A stretch of DNA of 64,000 nucleotides from Dyella sedimenti (GCF_022760995.1 NZ_JAKWJO010000004.1:248001-312000); one strand, 5' to 3'. Numbered from the stretch's first letter, positions 19,204 through 28,964 are shown. Notes: a model not told the origin generated them from the letters alone. Program-made: numbers and translations.

Positions 19204-19521
19204 CGTGCAAGCAATTCCCGGAGGCGATCCGTCCAAGCCTAACCGTACCGGACTGGCATAGCCATGCTTACGCCTGGCTTGCGGAGACCGCCGCGACATG
19301 ACGGCGCCAAGGCCGCGGCACCACCATGCGGCATCCGGCGATGCCTTGCACCGGCATCGCCCGGCCGATCCGCTCGCATCCGATGCCACCGGGCATCGAT
19401 CGGCGGCCCTGGCCAGGCGCCAGGTTCTTGCGAAGAAACCGCAGCGGCGCAGGCCGCCCGCCAGGTTTCCTTGCGCCGGCGACGCGCTACATTGAGCGCC
19501 TGATTCCACGACGAAACCGTC
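19204..19521. other. 318-bp divergent intergenic region
   Basis: It separates the rhomboid gene (minus) from the M28 lipoprotein gene (plus) and so should hold both promoters. I saw no convincing -35/-10 pair, operator palindrome, repeat or small coding gene. Confidence 0.6.
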
Positions 19522-21165
19522 ATGCGTCACCTGTGGCCGCTGCTCGCCCCGTTCCTGCTGCTCTGTGCGTGCCAGCATCACCAGGCCAGCAGCGATGCCG
19601 GTGGCGGCATCGCGGCGGCCCCCGTGTTCGGCGACCATGACTTCTCGCCGGGCATCATGGCCAGCGACGTGGCACAACACGTGAAGGCGCTGTCCTCCGA
19701 CGCATTGCTGGGACGCACTACCGGCGGCGAGGCGGAGCGGCGCACCACCGATTACCTGGTCCACCAGTTCATGCGCATGGGGCTGGTTCCCGGCAACGGC
19801 GCCAACTGGCTGCAGGCCGTGCCGTACGTCGCGGCGACGGTGCAGCATCCCGAACAGGTCGCGCTGGCCATCGATGGCCGTGACGGCCACGCGGCTCTCG
19901 ACTTCGGCAAGGACATGGTGGTCGGCACGCTCGACGAGGAGCCGCATGCGGCCCTCGTGGATTCACCGCTGGTCTTCGTCGGCTACGGCATCGACGCGCC
20001 AAGCGAATCCTGGAACGACTACGCCGGCCTCGACCTCCGCGGCAAGACCGTGGTCATCCTGGTCAACGACCCGGGCTGGGCCAACCAGGACCCGAAGCTG
20101 TTCAAGGGCCGCGAATACACCTACGTCGGACGCTGGACCTACAAGTTCGAGGAAGCCGCCCGCGAAGGCGCGGCAGCCGCCTTCATCGTGCACGACGCCG
20201 ATGCCGCCGGTTATCCCTGGGCGGTGGTGCGGCGCCGCTGGAGCGGCACGCGCCTCGACCTGCCCAAGACCGAGGAAGGCGTGCGGCGCCTGCCCGTGGC
20301 CGGCTGGCTGACCACGGAGGCCGCGCGTCGCCTGTTCGCACAGGCCGGCGCGGATTTCGACACCCTGAAGCGGCAGGCGGCGCAACGCGGCTTCGCGGCG
20401 GTGCCGCTGCATGCCTCGCTCAGCACGGCTTTCGACAGCGCCATCGCCCGTGGCGAATCGCACAACGTAGTCGCACGCCTGGACGGCAAGACACAGGCCG
20501 GCGAGGCCATCGTCTATTCGGCGCACTGGGACCATCTCGCCCCGGGCGGCGAGCCGCGCGGCACGGTCGACAACGCCACCGGCGTGGCGGGCCTGCTGGA
20601 AATCGCCGAGGCCTTCACCCACCGTGCGCCCAAGCCGCACCGCACCGTGCTGTTCCTGGCGTCCACGCTCGATGAGTCAGGGCTGCTCGGCTCGCGCTAC
20701 TACGTGGCGCACCCGGTGGTGCCGCTGACCCGCACGGTGGCCGACATCAACCTGGACATGCTGCCCATGGACGGCCCGGCCAGCGCGCTGTCGGTCATCG
20801 GCTTCGGACAATCGCAGTTGGACGACTACGTCAAGGATGCCGCGCACGTGCAGCATCGCGCCGTCATGCCGGACCTGGCCCCGGAAAAGGGCTTCTTCTT
20901 CCGCTCCGACCAGCTCAGCTTCGCCCGCGCGGGCGTGCCCGTGCTGTACGTGCGTTCCGCCGCCACCCGGGCCGACGCGGAGCCGAGCGGCGGCGATACG
21001 CCGCCGGCCAGCGACGCGTTCGATCCCCATGGCGACCTGAGCGGTGCGGTAGAGGACATCCGCGCGCTGTTCATGGTCGGCAGCCGGCTGTCGGTGGAGG
21101 ACAGCTATCCGCAATGGAAGCCGGGCAGCGACTTCCACCGCCCGGACAGCATGCGGGGCCTCTGA
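19522..21165 (+). CDS. M28 family zinc peptidase-like lipoprotein with PA domain; active site atypical
   Basis: 547 residues with lipobox LLCAC near residue 16. A PA (protease-associated) insert lies about residues 130-290, then the M28 fold: SAHWDHL (first zinc His and Asp), DNATG (bridging Asp), LDESGLLGS, and INLDM (Asp ligand). Two points differ from usual M28 enzymes. The general-base/ligand pair normally read as EE is DE here (LDESG). The late segment that usually carries the last zinc His (Y-H-K/T-P type) reads SGGDTPPASDAFDPHGD, with no His in the usual setting. It may be a weak or altered peptidase. The start follows a signal peptide directly. Confidence 0.8.
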   Translation: MRHLWPLLAPFLLLCACQHHQASSDAGGGIAAAPVFGDHDFSPGIMASDVAQHVKALSSDALLGRTTGGEAERRTTDYLVHQFMRMGLVPGNGANWLQAVPYVAATVQHPEQVALAIDGRDGHAALDFGKDMVVGTLDEEPHAALVDSPLVFVGYGIDAPSESWNDYAGLDLRGKTVVILVNDPGWANQDPKLFKGREYTYVGRWTYKFEEAAREGAAAAFIVHDADAAGYPWAVVRRRWSGTRLDLPKTEEGVRRLPVAGWLTTEAARRLFAQAGADFDTLKRQAAQRGFAAVPLHASLSTAFDSAIARGESHNVVARLDGKTQAGEAIVYSAHWDHLAPGGEPRGTVDNATGVAGLLEIAEAFTHRAPKPHRTVLFLASTLDESGLLGSRYYVAHPVVPLTRTVADINLDMLPMDGPASALSVIGFGQSQLDDYVKDAAHVQHRAVMPDLAPEKGFFFRSDQLSFARAGVPVLYVRSAATRADAEPSGGDTPPASDAFDPHGDLSGAVEDIRALFMVGSRLSVEDSYPQWKPGSDFHRPDSMRGL

Positions 21166-21190
21166 GAGCCTGTTATCGCGAACAGGCTCT
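21165..21190. terminator. Perfect hairpin after the M28 gene; possible bidirectional terminator
   Basis: AGAGCCTGTT (21165-21174) pairs exactly with AACAGGCTCT (21181-21190). It begins at the stop codon of the M28 gene and faces the convergent glyoxalase gene. There is no long T-run. The right arm, as TGAACAGGCTCTT, recurs at about 29058-29070, so this may be part of a dispersed repeat. Confidence 0.5.
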
Positions 21191-21214
21191 GACGATCCGC
21201 GGGCCGGACGGCGC

Positions 21215-21742
21215 TTATCCGACGAAGGGCGCCGGCTGCAGGATCTCGATCCAGTAGCCGTCCGGATCGAGGATGAAGGCGATGTGCTTCATGCGCCCAT
21301 CGGCAAGGCGCTTCTGGAACGGCACGCCCAGCGCCTCGAAGCGCTCGCAGGCCTGGCCCACGTCGGGCACCGACACGCACAGGTGGCCGAAGCCACGCGG
21401 CTCGGCATTGCCGTGGTGGTAGTGGAAATCGGCATCCTGCTCGGTGCCGTGGTTGTGCGTCAGCTCCAGCACGCCCGGCTGGCCCAGTACCCATCGAAGG
21501 CGCTCGCCGTCGTCCTCGGGGATGGCCGCGCGGTCCGGCGCCAGCACCAGGTAGACGATGGTGAAGGCCGCCTCGTCGAAATCCTGGCGATGCACCGGGG
21601 TGAAGCCGAGCACGCGCGTGTAGAAATCCAGCGACCGGGCCAGGTCCTTCACGCGGATCATGGTGTGGTTGAACACATAGCCCCGGGTGGCGGCTTCCGG
21701 GGTGGCGACGCCTGGCATGGCGAGCAGGGGAGAAAGAGGCAT
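21215..21742 (-). CDS. gloA: Lactoylglutathione lyase (glyoxalase I)
   Basis: 175 residues. Metal ligands of the glyoxalase I fold are all visible: His26 (NHTMIRV), Glu93 (LELTHN), His120 (GFGHL) and Glu166 (YWIEIL). The enzyme isomerises the methylglyoxal-glutathione hemithioacetal to S-lactoylglutathione in the cytoplasm. Its length matches the longer form with an N-terminal extension, as in Pseudomonas GloA3 and eukaryotic enzymes, which are often zinc types; metal preference here is inference. The start has AAGGAAACCCC upstream. Confidence 0.94.
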   Translation of the reverse strand: MPLSPLLAMPGVATPEAATRGYVFNHTMIRVKDLARSLDFYTRVLGFTPVHRQDFDEAAFTIVYLVLAPDRAAIPEDDGERLRWVLGQPGVLELTHNHGTEQDADFHYHHGNAEPRGFGHLCVSVPDVGQACERFEALGVPFQKRLADGRMKHIAFILDPDGYWIEILQPAPFVG

Positions 21743-21840
21743 ACGGGGTTTCCTTGGCGATGGTCGCCAGACATGGGGGTCATCGGCCGTCAGGCAACCC
21801 TGGCGGTTGCGGTACGCCCGCCGGCCGTAGAATGACCCAC

Positions 21841-22521
21841 ATGAGCGCGATACCCCACCATGTGCTGCTCGCCGGCGCCACCGGACTCACCGGCCGGGAA
21901 CTGCTTGCGCTGCTGCTCGGCGACGGGCGCATCGTGCGCGTGCTCGCCCCCACGCGCCACGCCCTGCCGCCCCAGCCCAGGCTGGAAAACCCGGTGGGCA
22001 TGATCAGCCACCTGCTCACCCAGTTGCAGGGTCCGGTCGACACCGTGTTCTGCTGCCTGGGCACCACCATCCACCAAGCCGGCTCACGCGAGGCCTTCCG
22101 CACGGTCGACTACGACCTGCCACTGCTGCTTGGGCGCCAGGCGCTGGCCCAAGGCGCCAGCCATTACCTGGTAATCAGCGCCCTGGGCGCTGATCCCTCG
22201 TCGCGATGGTTCTACAACCGCACCAAGGGCGAACTGGAACTCGCCCTGCAAAAGCAGGGCTGGCCCCGCCTGACCATCCTGCGGCCCTCCCTGCTGCTCG
22301 GCGAGCGCCGCCAGCCTCGCCTGGGCGAGCTGCTGGCCGCACCCTTCTCACGGCTGCTGCCGGAACGCTGGCGCGGCATCGAGGCGGCCACGGTGGCGCG
22401 TGCCATGTGGCGCCTGGCCGAGGCGCCGGGCGACGGCCTGCGCATCGTCGCATCGGGCGAACTGCAGCAATGGGGCGCCGCGCCGCAGGCAAAAAAAAGC
22501 CGCCCCGAGGGCGGCCCTTGA
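21841..22521 (+). CDS. NAD(P)-binding atypical SDR (HTATIP2/TIP30-like)
   Basis: 226 residues from ATG 21841; ATG 21832 would add three. An N-terminal Rossmann motif GATGLTG is followed by [16 protein letters not shown] and YNRTKGELE, the last placing Tyr and Lys as in extended/atypical SDR proteins. Relatives are annotated as NAD-dependent epimerase/oxidoreductases of unknown substrate. The last ten residues (AKKSRPEGG) run into an A-rich GC hairpin at 22491-22517 that resembles a terminator, so the coding end overlaps a likely transcription stop. It is convergent with the NlpC/P60 gene. Confidence 0.78.
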   Translation: MSAIPHHVLLAGATGLTGRELLALLLGDGRIVRVLAPTRHALPPQPRLENPVGMISHLLTQLQGPVDTVFCCLGTTIHQAGSREAFRTVDYDLPLLLGRQALAQGASHYLVISALGADPSSRWFYNRTKGELELALQKQGWPRLTILRPSLLLGERRQPRLGELLAAPFSRLLPERWRGIEAATVARAMWRLAEAPGDGLRIVASGELQQWGAAPQAKKSRPEGGP

Positions 22522-22539
22522 CTGGCGAAAGCGCCTCGA

Positions 22540-23223
22540 TCAGCTGCGGGCGAGCGCATCCGGGCGCTTGGCCCCGGCGAAGCGCTGGGCCCAGTACGAC
22601 TCGTTCAGGCTGTCCACGCGCACAGTCTTGCCGCGCGAGGGCGAATGGATGAACTGGCCGTTGGCGATGTAGATGCCCACATGGGAAATGCGGCCCTGGC
22701 CACGCTTGCCGGCGGTGCGGAAGAACACCAGGTCGCCGGGCTTCATCTCGTCGCGGTTGACCTTCAGGCCGGCCAGGAACTGCGACGCCGAGTTGGTCGG
22801 CAGTTCCAGGCCCACGGCGTGGGCGAACACGTAGCGGACGAAGCCGCTGCAATCGAAGCCGGTGGAAGGATCGCGGCCGCCGCGCACATAGCGGATGTCG
22901 CGCAGGCGCATGGCGAGGTTGACCAGGGTCTTGCGCAGGTCGGACGTGTCATTGGCCAGCGAGACCACATCGGCCACACCCGCGCTCGGCATGCCGTCAG
23001 CGTCCGCATCGTCGTCGTCGCCCTTGGCGGCCGAGGCGAGCTGGGCCGGCAGCACCGACTGCGCCAGGCCAGCGGCCGGCGCGAACACCGCGAGCTGGCC
23101 CATCAGGTTCGGGGCCACGGCCGGAGTGTTGGCCTGGGCGGCGAGGGGTTCGGCGAAAAGCGGAGCGGAGAGGAACAAGGCACCAGCAAGCGCAGCAGCG
23201 GCGATCAATCGCTTCGTTGGCAT
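22540..23223 (-). CDS. Secreted NlpC/P60 family cysteine peptidase (peptidoglycan hydrolase)
   Basis: 227 residues with a signal peptide ending near LFAEPLAA. A low-complexity acidic linker (GDDDDADADG, residues 68-77) precedes the NlpC/P60 domain, with Cys125 in FDCSGFVRYVF, His181 in ISHVGIY and His193 as third polar residue. These enzymes cleave D-Glu-meso-diaminopimelate bonds in peptidoglycan stems in the periplasm. Short relatives of this size are Spr/MepS-like. The start at 23223 lies 11 nt after AGGGGAC; the frame is open upstream to 23388, but without a signal peptide. Confidence 0.9.
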   Translation of the reverse strand: MPTKRLIAAAALAGALFLSAPLFAEPLAAQANTPAVAPNLMGQLAVFAPAAGLAQSVLPAQLASAAKGDDDDADADGMPSAGVADVVSLANDTSDLRKTLVNLAMRLRDIRYVRGGRDPSTGFDCSGFVRYVFAHAVGLELPTNSASQFLAGLKVNRDEMKPGDLVFFRTAGKRGQGRISHVGIYIANGQFIHSPSRGKTVRVDSLNESYWAQRFAGAKRPDALARS

Positions 23224-23901
23224 GTGGAGCACGTCCCCTGAAGTTCGTGAGTTGCACCGCCGTTCGAGCTGGCGGCCGTGATGGAGACGTGAACTTAGCA
23301 AAGGCGCATGGATTGTTTGTTCGATCAAGGTTAACTGAACCCTGTCGTTTTGAAATGTCACATGCTCGCACCACGCGCCCAAATTCATATTTAACTATTT
23401 ATTTTTATTAAAGAATTTCAACAAAACATCCACGACACTACTTAATTAATGAACTTCTTATCAAATACGGTTTTGCAATTTTGTGACCGACACCAACGCC
23501 ATCCAGTGCGCCGGCTCAGCACCGCCGATGCCATATTTTGTAGGCGACAACCCCAATTCATTGAAAGCCAAGGCTATTTTTATGTAGGAATACGGCGCAG
23601 CCGTAGAAATGCGGTTGACACCATCTCCGTTCGCGGCGAGTTTCGCCCTACCGACGTCGCAATGACCGTCCAGGACTGACGATGCGCCACGCCAACCCAC
23701 AGCCTTTGCGGACTTCCATCGGCATGGCATGCCTGCCGGGTATGGATTCGTGCTGTTGTTGTCGTTGCTGATCTCCCCGCCAGCGCCGCTGCGCTAACGC
23801 ATCCCCCGGCGCCCCGCGCCACTCCTCGCTGAAACCACCTTGCCGACTCCCCGTGGAGTCCGGCAGAGCGCTGCCCTGCATCCATGTCAAGGAACCCCAC
23901 C
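23224..23901. other. 678-bp intergenic region with AT-rich core and small hairpins
   Basis: This is the longest gene-free stretch in the window. About 23380-23480 is strikingly AT-rich against the local background (TTTAACTATTTATTTTTATT and TTAATTAATGAA), and probably carries promoters for the divergent NlpC/P60 gene and the receptor gene. At 23592-23606 TACGGC-GCA-GCCGTA forms a small hairpin preceded by TGTAGGAA, which recalls the head of the REP elements here. A 76-codon open frame at 23449-23679 has no recognisable features and was not called. Confidence 0.6.
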
Positions 23902-26502
23902 ATGTTGAGGAAGTCCCTGCTTTCACTCGCCGCCGCCACCGTCGCTCCCGTCCTGTACGCACAGGACGACGAGCCGGACGGCAAGCGCAAAACCATCCAG
24001 CTCGAAGCCGTCACCGTGACCGGCTCCAACATCAAGACCACCGATACCGAAGGCCCCAACCCCGTGCTGGTGATCCGCGCGACCGACATCGACGCCAGCG
24101 GCAAGACCAATCTGCCCGACCTGCTGCGCACCATCTCGGCCAACAGCGGCAACAGCTTCAACGAGCAGGCCACCGGCAGCTTCTCCGCCGGCACGGCCAG
24201 CGTCTCGCTGCGCGGCCTGGGGGCGAAAAACACCCTGGTGCTGGTGGATGGCAAGCGTACCGCCAACTACGCCACCGCCAACGGCTTGACGGATACCTTC
24301 GTCGATCTCAACGCACTGCCGCTGGTGGCCATCGAACGCATCGAGGTGCTCAAGGACGGTGCCTCGGCAGTGTATGGCTCCGATGCCATCGCCGGCGTGG
24401 TCAACATCATCCTCAAGCAGAACTACCAGGGCGTCGATGTGGGCACGGGCTACGGCCAAAGCACCGAAGGCACCGGGCAGCACGAGCACACGTTCCGCAT
24501 CCAGGCCGGCTATGGCGACATCCGCAAGGATCGCTACAACGTCTATTTCGCACTGGATGGACAACAGCGCGACCGCATCGACCAGGGCGACGTGAGCTGG
24601 CTGCGCGAGGCAGATTTCCGCGGCAAACCCGGCGGCCTGCTCAAGTGGACGCCCACCAACTATTACAACGGCGATCCCAGCGACCGCTTCGCCGAGGCGG
24701 TGGGCCCGGTGAACCTGCAACCCTGGGATGCGATCAAGCCCGGCAAGGCCGGCGAGGTATGGGCCTACAACCCCGCGCAGTTCACCACCCTGATGCCGCG
24801 CGTGGAGCGCTACCACGGCGTGCTGCGCGGCACCGTGCAGGTAGGCGACAACACGCAGGCTTACGGCGAGTGGATCAACAGCCGCAGCGTCACCAGCTTC
24901 CTGTTCGGCGGGCCACTGTCGATTGAATCGGGCCTGCGCGCATGGAACGATGCCACCCAGTCGCTCACCGACATCGACACCGCCCTGCCTGTCGGCAACC
25001 CGGCCAACCCCTACAACAAGGCGACCCAGGTCAACACCGCCCTGTGGCAGTTGGGTGCGCGCAACAAGCGCGACCGCCAGATCTACCATCGCATCCTGCT
25101 GGGAGCGCGCGGCCGGGTGGCCAGCTGGGACTGGGATGCGTCGCTGCTGCATTCGCAAAGCCGCTTGAGCGAGCGGGTCACCAACTTCGGCAACCGCTAT
25201 GCATTTGAAAGCCTGCTCGCCGATGGCAGCTACAACCTCGCTTCCAACGACAACCCGGCCGTGCTGGTCGACGCATTGCGCCTGTCCACCCTGCGACCGG
25301 CAGTATCCACGCTCTCCGTCGCAGACGTCACCGCCAGCCGCGATGTGTTCGATTTGCCCGCCGGCACGGCAGGGTTTGCCGCAGGCGCGCAATTCCGCCA
25401 TGAGACAATGCACTCGCACACCTCGGAGGCCGTGCTGTCGGGTACCGAGCTGCGGCCGGCACTGGGCATCATCGACGGCTCACGCAACGTCGCCGCCGGC
25501 TATGCCGAGTTCAACCTGCCATTGGCTACCCACCTGGAAGCCAACGTGGCAGGGCGGCTCGACCACTACAGCGACTTCGGCAATGCCTTCGCGCCCAAGG
25601 CCAGCCTGCGCTGGCAACCGCTGGATTGGCTGCTGCTGCGCGGCTCGTTCTCGCGTGGCTTCCGCGCCCCTTCGCTGCCGGAAATCACCAACAGCACCTC
25701 GGTCAGCTACGGCTCGGTATACGACCCCTACGACCCGATCACCCCGGGCACGCGCGGCTATACCGGCATCGGCGCCGCCAATCCCAAGCTCAAGCCCGAA
25801 CGCTCGAAAAACTACAACGCCGGCTTCGTGCTGTCGCCTAGCGCCGACACCAGCTTCGGCGTGGATTACTTCCACATCACGCAGGATGGCCTGATAGGCG
25901 CCGACAACGTCACCTACATCATCAATCATCCGGACATCTACGGTAACCGCATCGTGCGCAACGGCGCCGGCCAGCTGATTACCGTCTACAACCAGTACCT
26001 GAACCTGCAAGGCCGTACCGTTTCCGGCGTGGACGTGGATTTCCGCCAGACCATGCACGGCGACGGCTGGGGCCGGCTCACCCTCGATGGATCATGGAGC
26101 CGGCTGCTGGAATTCACCCGCGAACAGGTGACGGGTCAGGTCGAGGTCAATGGCGCGGGCAGCAACATCTTCGGCGCGCTGCCGCATTGGCGCGGCACCA
26201 CTCACCTGCAATGGGCCATCGGCGATTTCGACAGCACGCTCACCTGGTACTACACCGGCGGCTACCGGCAGAACCCCAGCAACATCCAGAGCAATCCGGC
26301 CTTTCCCGCCAAGGTCAAAAGCTGGACCACGTTCGACCTTTCGGTGGGCTACCACGGCATCGGCCACACCACGCTGACCCTGGCGCTGCAAAACCTGCAA
26401 AACCGCCGCCCGCCGTGGAACCCCAACACCACCTGGTACGACACCTCCCTGGCGGATCCACGCGGGCGCGTGGCCCTGATCAAAGCCGACTACCACTTCT
26501 AA
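23902..26502 (+). CDS. TonB-dependent outer-membrane receptor
   Basis: 866 residues; ATG 23902 has AAGGA eight nt upstream and a clean signal peptide (MLRKSLLSLAAATVAPVLYA). A TonB-box-like segment LEAVTVTGSNIK is followed by a plug (LPDLLRTIS, SLRGLGAKNTLVLVDGKR, ERIEVLKDGASAVYGSDA) and a barrel ending in YHF. It belongs to the large xanthomonad-type receptor group for oligopeptides, carbohydrates or other scavenged molecules rather than the classical siderophore group. The next gene, 18 bp downstream, is a secreted carboxypeptidase, so peptide uptake is a reasonable inference. No Fur box was seen upstream. Confidence 0.92.
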   Translation: MLRKSLLSLAAATVAPVLYAQDDEPDGKRKTIQLEAVTVTGSNIKTTDTEGPNPVLVIRATDIDASGKTNLPDLLRTISANSGNSFNEQATGSFSAGTASVSLRGLGAKNTLVLVDGKRTANYATANGLTDTFVDLNALPLVAIERIEVLKDGASAVYGSDAIAGVVNIILKQNYQGVDVGTGYGQSTEGTGQHEHTFRIQAGYGDIRKDRYNVYFALDGQQRDRIDQGDVSWLREADFRGKPGGLLKWTPTNYYNGDPSDRFAEAVGPVNLQPWDAIKPGKAGEVWAYNPAQFTTLMPRVERYHGVLRGTVQVGDNTQAYGEWINSRSVTSFLFGGPLSIESGLRAWNDATQSLTDIDTALPVGNPANPYNKATQVNTALWQLGARNKRDRQIYHRILLGARGRVASWDWDASLLHSQSRLSERVTNFGNRYAFESLLADGSYNLASNDNPAVLVDALRLSTLRPAVSTLSVADVTASRDVFDLPAGTAGFAAGAQFRHETMHSHTSEAVLSGTELRPALGIIDGSRNVAAGYAEFNLPLATHLEANVAGRLDHYSDFGNAFAPKASLRWQPLDWLLLRGSFSRGFRAPSLPEITNSTSVSYGSVYDPYDPITPGTRGYTGIGAANPKLKPERSKNYNAGFVLSPSADTSFGVDYFHITQDGLIGADNVTYIINHPDIYGNRIVRNGAGQLITVYNQYLNLQGRTVSGVDVDFRQTMHGDGWGRLTLDGSWSRLLEFTREQVTGQVEVNGAGSNIFGALPHWRGTTHLQWAIGDFDSTLTWYYTGGYRQNPSNIQSNPAFPAKVKSWTTFDLSVGYHGIGHTTLTLALQNLQNRRPPWNPNTTWYDTSLADPRGRVALIKADYHF

Positions 26503-26520
26503 GCGCTAAGGAAACCCGAC

Positions 26521-28818
26521 ATGACTCCGCGACTCCCCCGCCGCCTCGGCTTGCTGTTACCCGGCCTGCTGGCCTCCTCCGTCGCCCTGGCCCAGCAGCA
26601 TGCCGCCAAGCCGCCGATCCTCGGCTTTCTCGGCGACCACGGCACCGCCCAGCGCCAGTTGGAAGCAAGCTTCGACGCCAGCCTCGATGCCAGGGAACTG
26701 GACGCATGGCTCAAGCAGCTATCGTCCGAACCCAACCACGTCGGTTCGCCGCACAACAAGGCCAACGCCGAATGGGTGCTGCGACAATTCAAGGATTGGG
26801 GCTGGGACGCCCATATCGAAACTTTCTGGGCCGCCATTCCGCAGCCGCTGGAAGTACAGCTGCAATTGCTCGGCCCTCACCCGTACATCGCCAGGCTGCA
26901 CGAACCGGCGATTCCCGAGGACCCCAACTCCAGCCAGCATGCCGATGCACTGGCGCCCTACATCGCCTACGGCGCCGATGGCGACGTGAGCGGCTCGCTG
27001 GTCTATGTCAATTACGGCCTGCAGGATGACTACAAGGAACTGGCTCGGCGCGGCATCGACGTGAAGGGCAAGATCGTCATCGCCCGCTACGGTAGCGGCT
27101 GGCGCGGCCTCAAGCCCCAGTTGGCGCAGGACCACGGGGCCATCGGCACCATCATCTATTCCGACCCCGCCGATGATGGCTACGCCAGGGGCGATGTATA
27201 CCCCAGGGGCGGCTATCGGCCGGAGGACGCCGTGCAGCGTGGCACCGGCGCCATTTTCGCCTACTACCCTGGCGATCCGCAGACTCCCGGCTATGCCTCC
27301 ACCAAAGGGGCCCGGCGCATTCCGTTCGAGCAGGCATCGCCGCAACTGAAGATCCCGGTGATCCCGATTTCCTACGCCGACGCCACGCCGTTGCTGAAGG
27401 CGCTGGATGGCCCGGTGGTCCCCGCTAGTTGGCGCGGTGCGCTGCCCATCACTTACCACATGGGCGACAGCGATGCGCAGGTGCATTTGAGAGTGAAATC
27501 GGACTGGAGCCTCAAGCCCGTGTACGACGTCATCGCCACGCTGCGCGGCAGCGACTACCCGGACGAATGGGTGGTGCGCGGCAACCATCGCGATGGCTGG
27601 GTATTTGGCGCGGCCGACCCGCTATCTGGCCAGGTGGCCCTGCTGGCTGAAGCCAAGGCCATTGGCGCACTGGCAAAGACCGGCTGGAAACCCAGGCGCA
27701 CGCTGGTTTATGCAAGCTGGGATTCGGAAGAGGTCGACCTGATCGGCTCCACCGAATGGGTGGAAGCCCACGCCGACGAACTCTCGCGCAAAGCCGTGCT
27801 GTACCTCAATTCAGACGGCAACAGCCGTGGTTTCCTGCGCGCAGGCGGCAGCCACAGCCTGCAACACTTCGTCAATCAATTGACCGCTGACGTGACCGAT
27901 CCGGAGACTCAGGCCAGCATGGCGCAACGCCACCGCGCGAAACTCCTGGTGGATGCCAGCGCGGCCAATGCCAAACCGGCCGACAAGCGCACCGCCGGGC
28001 GCTTGCGCAAGGGCGACGACTTCCCCATCGACGCCCTGGGCTCCGGCTCGGATTTCGCCGCCTTCACCCAGCACATCGGCCTGCCCACGCTGGCGCTGAG
28101 TTATGGCGGCGAAGGGGAAGGTGGCGTTTATCACTCGCTCTACGACAGCTACACGCACTACACCCGCTTCGCCGATCCTGGCCTGGTGTACGGCGTCACG
28201 CTGGCGCAAACCAACGGCCATGGCGTGCTGCGCTTCGCCAACGCCGACGTGCTCCCCCACCGCTACGGCGACCTTGCCGACACCCTGCAGGACTACGTCG
28301 ATGACCTGCGCCAGCTTCTGGAAACGCAACGCAAGCAAGCCGCCACGCGCAGCGAACTGCTCGACGACCATTCGCTGGCCCTGGTCGCCGATCCGCGCCA
28401 GCCACTGGCCCTGCCCGAGCGCATCGTGCCCGCGCCGGAACTGGATTTCACTCCCTTGCAGCAAGCGGTGAATCAACTGAAGCAATCAGCCAAGGCGTAT
28501 GACGATGCCCTGGCCGCCCGCAAGACACCGTTACCCAACGCGCAAGCCGCCCGCCTGAACAAGGCGCTGCAACCGATCGAACAGACCGCGCTCTACCGGC
28601 CCGGCCTGCCCAACGGCCGCGACTGGTACAAGCACCTGTTCTACGCCAACGGACTCTACACCGGCTATGGCGTAAAGACCCTGCCCGGCGTTACCGAAGC
28701 CGTGGAGAGCGAACGCTGGGACGAAGCCCGCCGCTACATCGGCTACACCGCCGAGCGCATCCGCGCGTATGCACAGGCGATCGACAAGGCGACGAAGCTG
28801 CTCGCACTCGCATCTTGA
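26521..28818 (+). CDS. Secreted M28B peptidase, glutamate carboxypeptidase II-like
   Basis: 765 residues, near the length of human GCPII (750). Order: signal peptide to about residue 24, PA domain (about 120-290), M28 catalytic domain, then a transferrin-receptor-like helical dimerisation domain. All expected zinc-site residues are present: NHRD (355-358), the acidic pair E403/E404 in WDSEEVDLIGS, Asp in LNSDG, GSGSDFAAF, and YHSLYDSY with His538. It should release C-terminal acidic or other residues from peptides in the periplasm or outside. The gene is 18 bp behind the TonB receptor and probably works with it. Confidence 0.92.
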   Translation: MTPRLPRRLGLLLPGLLASSVALAQQHAAKPPILGFLGDHGTAQRQLEASFDASLDARELDAWLKQLSSEPNHVGSPHNKANAEWVLRQFKDWGWDAHIETFWAAIPQPLEVQLQLLGPHPYIARLHEPAIPEDPNSSQHADALAPYIAYGADGDVSGSLVYVNYGLQDDYKELARRGIDVKGKIVIARYGSGWRGLKPQLAQDHGAIGTIIYSDPADDGYARGDVYPRGGYRPEDAVQRGTGAIFAYYPGDPQTPGYASTKGARRIPFEQASPQLKIPVIPISYADATPLLKALDGPVVPASWRGALPITYHMGDSDAQVHLRVKSDWSLKPVYDVIATLRGSDYPDEWVVRGNHRDGWVFGAADPLSGQVALLAEAKAIGALAKTGWKPRRTLVYASWDSEEVDLIGSTEWVEAHADELSRKAVLYLNSDGNSRGFLRAGGSHSLQHFVNQLTADVTDPETQASMAQRHRAKLLVDASAANAKPADKRTAGRLRKGDDFPIDALGSGSDFAAFTQHIGLPTLALSYGGEGEGGVYHSLYDSYTHYTRFADPGLVYGVTLAQTNGHGVLRFANADVLPHRYGDLADTLQDYVDDLRQLLETQRKQAATRSELLDDHSLALVADPRQPLALPERIVPAPELDFTPLQQAVNQLKQSAKAYDDALAARKTPLPNAQAARLNKALQPIEQTALYRPGLPNGRDWYKHLFYANGLYTGYGVKTLPGVTEAVESERWDEARRYIGYTAERIRAYAQAIDKATKLLALAS

Positions 28819-28907
28819 TGGGCCTTTCCTGGAACCTGTCCATGCTCTCCACGTGGCTATAAGAGCACCCTCCCTGCGACCGTAGAGAGTTCCTTTTCGG
28901 GACGCGC

Positions 28908-28940
28908 AGGGGGGCAGAGCGCACATGTTTTGCCCCCCCT
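28908..28940. other. G/C-run hairpin downstream of the M28B gene
   Basis: AGGGGGGCA (28908-28916) can pair with TGCCCCCCCT (28931-28940), directly abutting a REP copy. The rest of the 250-bp gap (28819-29068) has no gene. It may act as a transcription stop for the receptor-peptidase unit, although T-residues are lacking. Confidence 0.45.
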
Positions 28941-28964
28941 GTAGGAGCGCACCCTGTGCGCGAC
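28940..28964 (+). repeat. REP-like element copy 1
   Basis: TGTAGGAGCGCACCCTGTGC followed by GCGAC; the GCGCAC/GTGCGC arms form a short hairpin behind a constant TGTAGGA head. It is one of seven units in the window. Confidence 0.8.

Noticed and set aside
23449..23679. 76-codon frame in the large intergenic region
   Set aside because: No ribosome site, no motif, and mixed composition covering an AT-rich and a hairpin-bearing segment.
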